A DNA stretch of 64,000 nucleotides from Eutypa lata (Eukaryota; Ascomycota; Sordariomycetes; Xylariales; Diatrypaceae), in contig JAKULF010000011.1 of NCBI GenBank assembly GCA_022661535.1, positions 1,922,001-1,986,000 on the forward strand, in the 5' to 3' direction. The translations under genes and the position numbers were made by a program. Below the pieces are notes generated by a model. It searched no databases, had not been told where the DNA came from, and saw nothing but the letters and a program-made list of their open reading frames with translations. Below, piece by piece: positions 1 to 11,442 of this stretch. Position 1 is the first letter of the stretch. Every line of letters starts with the position of its first letter.

Positions 1-863
1 TTACGGATGATGGGTTTAAGAAGCTACTTCGCAAGATCGAGGTGCTCGAGTCTCGTCTGCTGGCTAACCCCCTTCACGGATCACCTCTCCTGCCTGACCT
101 CTGGGAACAATACTCGAAAAAGATTGGCATTATCGATGACATCAAGGCCCATAAGAAGAAGATTGCCAAGGCCCATTCGATCGCGCAACTCGATGAACTC
201 AAGTCGAGAAAGCGAGTACTCCGACGCCTTGGGTTCATCAACGAATCCGAGGTCGTGGAACTGAAGGCCCGCGTAGCCTGCGAGATTTCATCGACAGAAG
301 GACACGAGTTACTACTGTCAGAACTGCTGTTCAACCGATTCTTTAACGAGCTCTCACCCGAGCTATGCGCCGCCATTTTGAGCGTTTTCATCTTCGATGA
401 ACGACTGGAGGCTACGCCTCTACCCGACGAACTTATGAAGCCTTTCACGCAGATCCAAGCCCAGGCTCGCATCATTGCTAAGGTTAGCCAGGAGAGCAAG
501 CTCGACGTGAACGAAGAAGAGTACGTCCAAGGTCTGAAGTGGCAGCTCGTCGAGACCGTCTACACTTGGGCAAAGGGAAAGCCGTTTGCCGAAGTCTGGT
601 ACGTTTTTTTCCCCTTCCCCCCTCCTCACATAAGAAAAATCTCTTGATTTGTGTATGTATATCTACTGACGTCTTTCTCTAGCAAAATGACGGATGCCTT
701 CGAAGGTTCCCTGATTCGTCTATTCCGCCGCCTCGAGGAGCTGTTGCGCCAGATGGCGCAGGCCGGAAAGGTAATGGGTAGCGAGGAACTGACGAACAAA
801 TTCGAGGAGAGTTTGGCGAAGATCCGCCGCGACATTGTGGCTACCCAGTCTCTCTACCTTTAA
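1..863 (+). CDS. MTR4: ATP-dependent RNA helicase Mtr4/Dob1, C-terminal part (5' truncated by window edge)
   Basis: Exons 1..598 and 683..863 (reading frame begins at base 3) give the last 258 residues. The intron 599..682 has GTACGT and CTCTAG ends; joining restores the frame as EVCKMTDAFEGSL. The visible part is the DSHCT (Ski2/Mtr4 C-terminal) domain: a helical stretch with FINESEVVELKARVACEIS, then LLFNRFFNELSPE, then the hallmark GSLIRLFRRLEELLRQMA, ending TQSLYL. Known role of the family: nuclear 3'-5' RNA helicase of the TRAMP complex that feeds RNA to the exosome. The helicase core and arch lie outside the window. I prefer Mtr4 to Ski2 because of the terminal sequence; this is recognition by eye, not alignment. 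Confidence 0.93.
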
Positions 864-1695
864 GCTTCTTTGCATTCGCTTTTATGTGTTCTATGCCGCT
901 TTATTATAATGGTAGGTGATCTAGTAGGGCTGGCGAAGACTCATCTTCCAATACTCCCTCGATATGCGGAACTTAGTCTAGGGGCTTATATTATAACTGA
1001 ACTCCTTTGCTTTATTCTACACTGTCAGGGCATATTGAGGGGTCTTACCGTCAACTTACCGTCATGGTGTTTTCTGGGGCGGCCCTTATTACTTGCATTT
1101 GTTACTGGAGTTTGGAGGATGAATACCACTTGCCTTTGTTTTTACCCCCCACCACGTAGACCTACGACGCGATAGCGACGTACGTGGACATCCCAACCAC
1201 CCCCGGAATGTCTAATGGGAAGGCTCTTGTTTTTTTGTTACTGTATTTCCCCCTTTTGCTTTTTTCTCTTTAAAAACCATAGCACTTATTGTATTAGGTA
1301 GATCAACTCGAGCTTCGCTACCGTTGGCGATGCTCAACCCGTCTTTCGTGTCCCTGCTTGTCTGGATTGGTTGATTGGTTGATTGATTGATTGTATGAAT
1401 CTGGGAATGTGATGACGATGTAATAATTGCCCGTCTGACACAAGTTCTATGTTATACACGCCTGCTTGCCGTTCTTGAAATTGAATCCCGCCCCCTAACA
1501 CCATGCCATGCTGCCATGCTGAGAATGTATACTTTCCACCGTGAACGCCGAACAATGCAAGTACTTACCAGCTCCCCCCGTCACAAACAGAAACGCCCAC
1601 TCGCAGTACTCTTCTGTATCAATGCATGTAAAAAACAACACTCACATCACACCTAGATTGCTCCCTCAGATTAGGTCAGGTTTTCTCTCTCTCTC
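864..1695. other. Intergenic, convergent 3' ends
   Basis: This interval separates the 3' ends of the Mtr4 gene (+) and the Dsc3-like gene (-). It holds a short (TTGATTGATTGA) simple repeat near 1369..1393 and no convincing coding segment on either strand. Confidence 0.6.
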
Positions 1696-2883
1696 TCACC
1701 TCTCCCCCGAAATTGCCCTAATAACCCCAATCAAGACACTAAACAAAACCCCCACACCGACCATGAACCGACTCCGGCCACTACTCATGCCCTCCTCGCG
1801 CATCAACCAAGCCCCGCTCCCCAGCGGCCACAGGAACCCCGTCACCACGCCGCGCACCAGCACATCAATCGTACCCGCGATGCCGGACGCTCCACCACCT
1901 CCACCACCACCACCAGCGGTTAAAACAGCTTCATCCGTATCCCCGAACCCCCCAGCCCCGGTCCCGGGAGCGGTCGTGAGCAGACCCCCTCCCGCCGAGG
2001 TGGACGAGTCAATCCACGCGTCTTCCATCCCCCGGAAGCTGTCCGGCGACGGAAGCGTGTCCGGCGTGTACCGCGACGCGTGGATCGACCGGAACTGGAG
2101 CCGCAGCTGGTTCACCTCGGCCGAGGTGAATCCCGCGGTTAGGAGGCGGTCGAAACCGCGGGGCGCTGGGGTTGTTGTTGTTGTCGTTGTTGTCGTGCCG
2201 TTGGTGTTGGTGTTTGTGGTGGATAGGGAGGGCGGGTGCAGGTAGTTGTGGTTGCTGAAGTTGGTGTTGAGGGATGATGGGGAGATCAGCCCTGCGGTGG
2301 AGGTAGACGATGGTGGCGCGGCGGCGGCTGTGGCTTCTGCCGAGAGTTCGGCCGACGTCAGACTGTCTCCTATGCTGCAGTTCACGTAGATGCGCTGGAG
2401 GGGGCGGCCGGGGATCGTTTTGCCTTTGCCTTTGCCTGTGCCTGGTGCCCCTCCTCCTTCCTCCTCTTCTCCTCCTCCTTTCCCTCTCCCCCCCAGCAAT
2501 TCCTTCACCCCACCCACATTATAATACGACCGCGAATTCGCACCCGAATTATTAGCAGCCGGTGGTGGAGGGGGAGGTATGGGCGCCTTCAGAACCGCGC
2601 TCAGCACCGCCCCGTCCGGCAGGATCTTGCCCCCGTGTATGAACCGCAGCCGTCGCTGCGAGTTCGGCTCGCTCAGCCGCGTCCGGATCAGGTGCTTCAG
2701 CGAGATCACCGTCGTCCGCCGCGGGTGCGGTATGTCGAGCTCCAGGTCCGGGAGCGAGGCGCTGAACCGAATCGTGAGGAGGAGGGGCTGCTCTTGTGGG
2801 TGTTGCGGTTGTGGTTGTGGTTGTTGCGGGTCGGTGGGAGGCATCGCGGGTGATTTTAAGGTTGGGGGCGTTGCGGCGCTCAT
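1696..2883 (-). CDS. dsc3: Dsc3-like subunit of the Golgi DSC E3 ubiquitin ligase complex
   Basis: Uninterrupted 395-aa ORF. After a Pro/Gln-rich start, residues ~34-97 form a ubiquitin-like fold (LLLTIRFSASLPDLELDIPH ... RRLRFIHGGKILPDG). A low-complexity linker follows. Residues ~240-300 match the second conserved block of the DUF2407/Dsc3 family (RGFDRLLTAGFTSAEVNQLR, then YTPDTLPSPDSFRGMEDAWI). Two hydrophobic segments close the protein (about 337-361 and 370-390). In fission yeast and Aspergillus, Dsc3 is a membrane subunit of the complex that ubiquitinates SREBP and other Golgi/endosome substrates. The poly-Gly, poly-Pro and poly-Thr runs come from trinucleotide repeats (CCACCACCA, GTTGTTGTT) and may vary in length between strains. 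Nothing is missing compared with the family. Confidence 0.82.
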   Translation of the reverse strand: MSAATPPTLKSPAMPPTDPQQPQPQPQHPQEQPLLLTIRFSASLPDLELDIPHPRRTTVISLKHLIRTRLSEPNSQRRLRFIHGGKILPDGAVLSAVLKAPIPPPPPPAANNSGANSRSYYNVGGVKELLGGRGKGGGEEEEGGGAPGTGKGKGKTIPGRPLQRIYVNCSIGDSLTSAELSAEATAAAAPPSSTSTAGLISPSSLNTNFSNHNYLHPPSLSTTNTNTNGTTTTTTTTTPAPRGFDRLLTAGFTSAEVNQLRLQFRSIHASRYTPDTLPSPDSFRGMEDAWIDSSTSAGGGLLTTAPGTGAGGFGDTDEAVLTAGGGGGGGGASGIAGTIDVLVRGVVTGFLWPLGSGAWLMREEGMSSGRSRFMVGVGVLFSVLIGVIRAISGER

Positions 2884-3567
2884 CTTTTTTTGGGGGGGTT
2901 GAAAAATAGTTAGGCGTTATTGAGGGGTTGTGGTTTGATGGCTGCAAGGCATTGTGCTGTGCTGTGCTGTGCTGTGTTGCGCTCTGTGTATGGTTTGTCG
3001 TCGGCGTTTGTTCGTTTGTTGGATACTTAAGTACTTATTTAGGCAGGGTCTACAATAGGTCGTGAGATGTATGTCATAAGGGACCGGGTTGACGACGGGT
3101 TTCAGTGGAGTAAAACGTAAAATGTTTACCTAACCTGGCGATCAAATGTCTGAGGAGCCGAATGGCCCAAGCTTCTTTTAAGTGGAAATCCCCGGCTCTT
3201 TCAATTTCTCGGCATAACGGTTAGCATCGACAACGTCATTTGGCGGGATATTGTGTGACATCCGGCTAGTGAACTGGCAACTGGTTAAATGAATCAAATC
3301 GACAATTAGCGATTGGCTTGTCAGATATTCAATTAACACATAACCTAAGACTGTACAGTCAGAACCGATCCCGGAACGTTCTATATGCAACTATAGAGAA
3401 CAGATAGAACTCACCCTGGTCCATGTATGTTTGAGTCTATGTTTCCGTAGATATAACACAATAGCTATTGGGCCGGATATTGTCGGACCTCTGATTTGCA
3501 CATAGAGTATAAAGAAATCGTTACGGGGAGAAAAAAAAAATCAAAAGAGGAGGTTGACTTGGCTTCC
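2884..3567. promoter_or_regulatory. Divergent intergenic region between Dsc3-like and kynurenine aminotransferase genes
   Basis: Shared upstream region of two divergently transcribed genes. It contains a (TGTGC)n-type microsatellite at about 2950..2980. No specific binding site could be assigned. Confidence 0.5.
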
Positions 3568-5503
3568 ATGAGACCTTTCGCCAGCTCGAGATTCTGCTAT
3601 TCACGTCTACACCTGAATACTATCCCGATAACCGTCATACCCTTCTCCTCTCAGGTTTACACTTACCAGCAACGAGGCTTCCAATCAACCATGGCGGCCG
3701 ATCTGCCGGCTAAGCTTCAGCCTGCTGCCCGAGTCGCTGGGCAGAGACAAGATGTCTGGTGAGTCAGCTGAGAGTGCAGATGAAGAAGCCCGTTGCCCGA
3801 TAAGCTATTCAACGCTTAGTTCTCGGGGGTGTGACAGTACGATATATGTATGACACATGCTAACAACATGGCATAGGTCTATCATCAATGAGGCAGCGGC
3901 AGCCTCCCCCAAGCAGCCCATCGTGAACATGGGTCAGGGGTTCTTCGGCTACAACCCGCCCCCTTTCATCATCAACGCTGCCAAGGACGCCCTCAACCGC
4001 GTGGATTGCAACCAGTATAGCCCTACTAAGGGCAGGCCGCGGCTGAAGAAGGCTATCTCTGATGCGTATGCGCCGTACTGGGGGCGCAAGTTAGATCCTG
4101 AGACTGAGGTCACTATCACGACTGGCGCCAATGAAGGTGAGATGAGCCTTTACTCCTTACCTTTAATATTTGGCTGCTGATATGTCCAAGGTATGCTTAG
4201 TGCCTTCATGGCTTTCATCGAGCCCGGGGACGAGGTTATCATCTTCGAGCCATTCTTCGATCAGTAAGTTGCATTCTATTTCTGGGTTACATTTTTAATG
4301 AAAAGAAGCTAACTGTCCCTTAGATACATCAGCAACATTGAGATGCCCGGCGGCAAGATCGTCTACGTGCCCCTATCTGCGCCGAAAGACGGAGCCACCA
4401 AGACATGCTCGTCCTCCGAGTGGGCCGTGGACTTCGAGAAGCTAGAGGCGGCCATCACGCCCAAGACGAAGATGATCGTCATCAACACCCCTCGTAAGTG
4501 CGTTTTTTTTACCACCTATCCGAGAAGGAAAAACTCTTATGACTGGCAACAATGCTGATCTGGATAATCAGACAACCCCGTCGGCAAGGTCTTCTCCAAG
4601 GACGAACTGCAGAGGATAGGCGACATCTGCGTGAAGAACGAGATCATCATCCTGTCGGATGAGGTCTACGACCGCCTGTACTACGTCCCTTTCACGAGGA
4701 TCGCGACGCTGTCTCCTGAGATCGAGAAGTTGACTCTTACTGTCGGCTCTGCTGGCAAGAACTTCTATGCTACCGGTTGGCGGGTTGGTGAGTCCACAAG
4801 TGGTAAAATCTCTTTGTGTGGATGTAAATAACTAATGGGTTTTTTAAGGCTGGCTTATGGGCCCTGCGCGTTTGATTAAATACGTCTCGGCAGCTCACAC
4901 GCGGATCTGCTACTCGTCCGTATCGCCATTGCAAGAAGCATGTGCTGTTGGTACGTTACATCATCGCCCTCCCTCCCCCTCTCCCCTTTCAGTTACCTCA
5001 CCATTCCACTACCCCTTATCCCTATCCATTGCCTCTATCAATACCCCTATCTCGAACACTCCACCCCCTACCAGAATCTCCAGCACATCAACTAACCAGC
5101 ACAACCCCCAGGCTTCGAACAAGCCGAAAGCGAAGGGTTCTGGGACGAAACCGTGCGCGACATGCACGGCAAGATGGCGCGCTTCAACGAAGTGTGGCGC
5201 GAGCTCGGCCTGCCCTACACGGAGCCCGAGGGCGGCTACTTCGTCATGGTGAACATGGCGCGCGTGCGACTCCCCGGGGACTACCCCTTCCCGGCCCACG
5301 TGGCCTCGCGCCCCCGCGACTTCAAGCTCGCCTGGTTCCTCATCCAGGAGCTCGGCGTCGCCGCCATCCCGCCCACCGAGTTCTACACCGATGGGAACGC
5401 CTGGATTGCCGAGGACTACATGCGTTTTGCGGTTTGCAAGGAGGATCATGTGCTGGAGGATGCGAAGACGAGGTTGAGGGGGTTGAAGAGGTGGATTGAG
5501 TAG
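3568..5503 (+). CDS. BNA3: Kynurenine--oxoglutarate transaminase (Bna3/KAT type, PLP fold type I)
   Basis: Seven exons: 3568..3758, 3877..4136, 4191..4263, 4324..4493, 4572..4787, 4849..4950, 5112..5503, giving 467 aa. All joins keep frame and have GT-AG ends; branch points TGCTAAC and ACTAATG are visible. Class I aminotransferase marks: MGQGFFGYNPPPFI at the N-terminus, NQYSPTKGRPRLKKA, TTGANEGMLSAFMAF, NTPHNPVGKVFS, SDEVYDRLYY, and the PLP-lysine motif SAGKNFYATGWRVGW. Family role: transamination of kynurenine to kynurenic acid, and possibly cysteine-S-conjugate lyase activity. The first ATG (3568) gives 41 extra residues rich in Arg/Ser and lacking acidic residues, like a mitochondrial presequence. 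A second in-frame ATG at 3691 (MAADLPAK) gives a cytosolic-length enzyme. Another in-frame ATG further upstream (3496) seems unlikely to be used. Confidence 0.9.
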
Positions 5504-6879
5504 GATAGCCTATTGGTTGGCCGGATTGCACTTGAATGCTAGGGGATAGGTACGCCGGAAGGAAATAAACGGTCTTCAACTGACCTGTAGATGTTGTCTC
5601 GTATAGAGTACAAATATGAATGCTAAAGTTATATCCGTGATTTCAGCCTAAGATCACGAACAAGCTAACTCAAAAGCCGCTAGAAAGGGTCTATTGCAAC
5701 GAAGAACGAGAGGCTTGAGTTGAATACGGTAATCATGGATGTATTGATTACATACTACCTAGTGTATACAGTGGAATAGGAATGAGAAAACCCATAATGG
5801 ATTTGAGCAGGATATCCGTTCCCTGCCGTATCTGATCGCTTGTGACCAAATCTCTCCCACCAAAAAATCAAGGTGAAACCCCGTCTCTCGTCTCTTCTTC
5901 GAGCAATAAGTGAGCGTAACCGACTAGTTCGTGAGCGGTCCTTAGCCTTCTAAGTTGCAGGGGTTGGACCCGTGGGCTAAGTGCTTCTATATCAACGGTG
6001 AGTATCCATACTGGTGGTTGTGTGTTAGATTGACTCATGCCTTACCTTGCCCAGCTGCTGAATTTCTCTTCTTTCTTATCCAAGTTACTGTCATAAAGGC
6101 GGCAGAAGGGACAGCAAGGAAGAGGCCTATGATCGCAATAGTGGTTTCTGCTGACATCGGCATAGTGAGCTTGAGTAAAATGTATCAAATTATCAGCGGT
6201 TTCAAGTATTAAAGCTAGTACGCCCGGGATCGCGAGACTTTCTGGCTATTTATTTGATCGCACTATGCGAAAAATCTTCGCCCATCATACTGTCAAGGCG
6301 AGAAAGGGTATTGTATATAAAGTTATCTTCTCATGATATCCTACAAGTCACAACAGCTATGGGTCTCAGCAATCATGATGAACTTACTGATTAGCTCAGC
6401 CCTCTACGTTGAAATGAAACCTGGATTCGGTCAGTATCAAGTGGCTCACTTTCGGGTTGTGATATCATCCAATCACGAAGCTGGGAAGAGGGAGCGGGTT
6501 GTCTTTCCTGCAGGCAGGGCCGTTCCCATTGCCTCCTTCCATGCGTATAATACTCGGCGCAGCAGGGTGGGGTTTTTGGGTTGAGCTCTAGTCCAATCCG
6601 GACTTGACGTGAAGCAGCACAGGGTTGCGTGGTGGCTTTTTGTGTTGTGCCATTATCCAATCATGACTGCAGCATTTTAGTAGAGATATGACTAGTGATT
6701 TGTTCACTGCCATTTTATGTACCAGGACCACGTCATGTAAGGCTGGAAGAGATAAGCAGGTAAAGCTTGGAAAGCTGTCTCTATTATAAGCCCAACGAGG
6801 ACCCCAGATAATAGTGTTTTATTGTTTCCCCCACCATTGCAATTCCCACACTTTAGACAACACCCTCCATGAACCAGCC
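5504..6879. other. Intergenic, no gene recognised
   Basis: Only short ORFs without recognisable protein character. The boundary between housekeeping sequence and the accessory island falls here. Confidence 0.5.
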
Positions 6880-9800
6880 ATGTCTCAACTAATACAACGT
6901 CATAAGACAGCATGGGATGAATGGGAGGTTCACAGGAAACATATATACCGTGAATTTGTTGTTGAGCGAAAATCATATGCTCAAGTTGCGGCGTATATGA
7001 AGGAGAACCACCAATTCAGCAAGAAGTAAGTGATATAGCCTCTCTTGATCATATTACTCAAACTCTGACTGTCGAAGGCCAAGAGATTACGAATACCGTC
7101 TGAAGAAATGGAACTATCGTCAGAAACTTACTGAGAGCGGATGGAAATGGGTCGGAAGCATGTTGGACCGGAGGACTGCTGAAGGGAAACAGAGCCAAGT
7201 TCTTCTATCAGGTGTCCAGATATCCGCAGATAAAGTTTTGCAGAGGAGACACCGTCATCAGATGCCAACCTTGGCCCAGAGATACTCACTAAGTATGACT
7301 TTTAAACATGATTTTAGGAATAATACGGTTCTTTCACTAATAAGACAAGACCTCATGTCTCCCGAACAGCCTGAAGACATTCCATTGCGCATACGAACGC
7401 CGCCACCATTGGAGGTATATGAAGTTGCATGGCCGGAAGAACTTCCATGGATTCAATTCAATAGCCGATTTGCAGGTATATCCTACTTCACAATCATAAG
7501 CGCATTGCAGATATTAACCGAGTCTTAGCTTTCATCCCATCTCTTTCTCATCGAACAGAAGAAACTGTTGCAGACATCGACAATCTGGAACCAGTAATAA
7601 ATAGACTAATGCGGTTAAGTGTCAGTCATGACCCAGTTGTCCGCCAGGCTAGAACTCGCCCGGTCTTGGACATGAGTAACTACCTGGATGTAATTCGCCC
7701 CGAACTTTACAAAGGTGACAATACTACAACAGCAGAGCTATTTTGGACAGGCTCTCATGAATCAGCCACGATTGAACTCTTTAAATTGGTGGTGTACCTC
7801 ATCTCGAACAATATGGAACTGGAGCTGGAAAGTTTGACCGGTTATAGAACAACTGGCCTGTTGAAGTTCTTGGATGATCTTGGATTATTGACAAAGCGAA
7901 ACATTCAGATCCTTGCACGATCATCCGGTGAAACAAACCAGACATTGGTTGGCAAGCTACTAAATGATTCTATAACTAGAAATCGCGTCGAAGTTCTGAA
8001 TTGGTTATTAGCTGAAGGCACGAATCTCAACAGCTATAACACAAGGGTTCACTATGGGGGCTATGCACTCATGACCAAAAGAGCATCACCCCTTCGCCTA
8101 AACAGAGTTGCTTCACACAACAATTTAACTCTAGTCCAGCTTGCTACCAGCTATGGAAGCATTGCCTGTTGCTCAGCCTTGCTCGATGCAGGGGCAGACC
8201 CAAATTTGACATTTGACAGTAATGTCCCACTTCCCTTGGAATTTGCAGCACAAATTCAATCACACGACACAGCAATGCAATTAGTCGAGTTGCTTATGTC
8301 GAAAGGCGCAAACTTGGTTGAGTCCTTAACAACCAAGAACCGACCAGACTTACTCGTGTTGGCAGTTGTGCGAAGAAACACAGCTCTTGTTTCCTGGTTA
8401 CTTCGTAATGACGTTACGATTGGGCCGAAGGAATTCGAAGTAGCTGTTGCCTATACAAATGCTGCAATGATTTCATTCCTCTGCGCTGAATCAGAGAAAC
8501 TGCTAGATCTCGGGAAAATCACTCTTACAGTTCCGAATATGCTGCCACCAAAAACTTTCGCGTCAGTGATAGATGCCGATCTACGAACTCGTTTTCCATT
8601 GCCAACTCCAATAGGTGTAAACTCAGTGAAAGAGCTTGGAGTTTTTATGCGCAATAAAAACCTTAGCCTCCCTGATGAAGAGATGAAGGTCATAGACAAA
8701 ATACATGTGCTACTCCGGCATGGAGACTACAAAAGAATAATGAAGACAAGGCCTCCTTGTCAGCAGCTGTCCCCACTGCAACTGGCAATTCTCAAGGGAT
8801 ATCCTCGTGTTGTTCGACTGCTGCTTGAGGCTGGGGCTGATGTAAACTGGCCTCTTCGACCATTCAAGACAAATAAAACATCACCACTGACTTCCCCAAC
8901 TGAAGCTTTACAAGGAGCAGTAGATACGACCAAATTTTCTGGCATAGCTAAGCGCTGGCTGGCTACGTCAGGTCAGTATACAAGACAAAAATATGGATTG
9001 GATGAAATTACGCCTTTGTCTCTAGCTCTCCAAGTGAGAAATGCCGAAATCGCAAAAAATATACTATTACACCGACCGAAGCTTTTTGGCCATGAATTAG
9101 CAAAAGCTGCCAAGATTGGCGATCTAGAGCTCATAAAAATGTTGTTCAAGGCCGGAGCAAGAGTGAAGGGGGATGAAGTACTGTATGCTCTTAGGTCTAG
9201 AGATCCTTCTGTGATCGATCTGTTCCTACAAAAGGGTGCTACCAACGGCGTGTCTATCTTAGAGGTGTCATTGATTATAGGAAACCCACATATGATCGTA
9301 CCGACCTTAGGAGACGTGTCATATGATTTGAACTCTTTATATGAAGCCGTATGCTTAGCACTGCGGACTAATGATACCTCTGTAACTGAGAGGCTGCTCA
9401 CCCATAAAACTGCAGCCCCAAGAGACGAGCTAGAGGTAGCTGCATTGGCTGTTGCAGTCATCAACCTGAATTCGCGCTTAATTCAGGTGCTTTCGACCTC
9501 CAAATTTCTCCCTGGGACATGGTCGGTTTGCTTATATTGTCAAGAAAGGGAATCTGCGTCTGGGTACGCATGTTACGCAAAGCAAAACTCAAACGGTGTC
9601 TATGAAATTGAACCACAAAAGTCACATACGCGAGGAATCTTTTCCCGGTATCGGACACTACAAAGTGACGTCCACCTTTTGGAGTTTGCGGTCAATTTTG
9701 AAGTCCGATATCCAGAAGTACAAGTGGTCAATACCTTCATAGACCTGGGTGTCTCCACTAAAGACTTGGACCTCGGCCGCATTATTCCACACCTAGACAA

Positions 9801-10782
9801 CTCCAGAATAGAAGATTTCATCGAACTCGGGGCAAACGTAAATGGGTTTCCAAAAGCGCAGGATCGGGAACATATTCCGCCCATATGTATGGCCACTGCA
9901 TGTGACAGACCGGATTTAGTCAAGATATTAATCCAAGGGCATGCCAAGGTGAACGAGGAGTATATGTCATATGCATCCTGGTATCGGACGAGTTTACAAT
10001 TTGCGTCTGAAAAAGGGAACCTTAACATTATCAACCAATTAATGGAAGCCGGCGCCGACATCAACGCACCCCCAGTTTACTACTGCGGCGTAACGTGTCT
10101 GCAGGCTGCAATATCTAGAGGATACATTGGGATTGTTCGCGTTCTTTTGCATAGAGGGGCCAAAGTGAATGCATTGAGGGCACGAATTTGCGGAAGAACA
10201 GCTATCGAAGCTGCTGCCGAGAACGGGAGACTAGATATAATGAAACTACTTCTGCTCCATCTTCGAGACATCGATGAGTCCCAACAGCACCGAATACAGT
10301 ACGTACGTGCTGTTAGGTTAGCAACTCAGGAAGGGAACTTTGTAATTGCGAAGATTCTGAAGGGCCATATACGGTGGAATGACGAGGACCAAGATTTGTA
10401 CGATCAAGTAAATGTATATGAGGTTGAAGTGGTGGATGAAATGACACAGGAGCTTTCTGAGCTTGAGCAGCAGCACTTGAGTCAACATCCACTGCCTAAC
10501 CCGATCGACAATGATGTTGATATAGATGACGTCTGGGAAAGCGAATCGGATACGCAGCTAGAAAATGACGAGTTTGGGTTGGAGAATGAGGAGGTGCTCG
10601 ATTCCATTTGCAGCGACCAAGGTACGACCAGCTTTGAAAATCCAGAGGTGGCAGAAACAAGGAATCTAGGGGATCTGACGACGGAGGTCGAAGTTTCGGA
10701 GCACATTCTCGAAGATACTTTCTTTGGTGTTGAGGATGAGGACATGATGAGAGATCTGCAAGATGAGGGTTTCCTTGTTTGA
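6880..10782 (+). CDS. Clr5-domain ankyrin-repeat protein
   Basis: Three exons: 6880..7025, 7078..7475 and 7529..10782, giving 1265 aa. Both introns (52 and 53 nt) have GT-AG ends, and the joins run in frame. The N-terminus (about residues 8-62) matches the fungal Clr5 domain: AWDEWEVHRKHIYREF, then YAQVAAYMKENHQF, then PRDYEYRLKKWNYR. A variable linker follows. From about residue 350 there are degenerate ankyrin repeats, for example LQLAILKGYPRVVRLLLEAG, LQFASEKGNLNIINQLMEAG and LQAAISRGYIGIVRVLLHRG. The last ~120 residues are strongly acidic. Clr5 domains were first noted in a fission yeast heterochromatin/silencing factor and are common at the N-terminus of fungal ankyrin proteins; ankyrins act as ligand or partner binding surfaces. 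The function of this protein is not known; the location beside HET and NLR genes suggests a recognition role, which is inference. No break was seen. Confidence 0.85.
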
Positions 10783-11442
10783 ATTATTTTGGAGGTGAAA
10801 ATTTTTGGTTCCTTTTAGAGATTTCAAGGTAAGTATCAGCGTATTTGACCTTCTTTATGGAATATAAATAGTCTATAAATGCTTTCATAGTCACTGCATA
10901 ACATGATTGGAAATATGCTTCTATCAATATGGCTGTGCTGTACAGTTCTTCCAAAGACAGCCCCTAATCATCCACCCACACTGATAAAAATATCGACTGT
11001 AAATTTCTAGTGTCTACTCTATAGACCGCGCCAAGAGACCATGGAGACTTTCAGGGCACTGATTTCAACTGGAGAGATAGCCCTGGGTGTTCTTATATTG
11101 ATGAGCCACCGACATGTGAGCTATCTATGTATATTACGAATGTGGTGGTTGAATGTGTAATATAGGCGGTAAATGTTAACCCCTTGAAGGTGAGATGGAT
11201 GGTTAAGAGTGGTTGTTATACTGGATGCTTGAAGGCATCTATACTGTTTTCACTATATGTAGATGTTCTTTCACATAGGCTGCCCTGTAGGCTCCTCCTG
11301 TTTTCCAATCCAAGATCCTCGCCTTGTTGCAGAAATTGGTAGATGCGCGCTATCCTTTAATTGCTCTATCACAATGTATATACAAGGGCATAAATGAACC
11401 GGCGGGTAATCAAGAAAACCCAGTTAGTATATTGAAGTCCAT
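10783..11442. other. Intergenic, convergent 3' ends
   Basis: A/T-leaning spacer between the Clr5-ankyrin gene (+) and the HET gene (-). No supported feature was seen. Confidence 0.5.
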
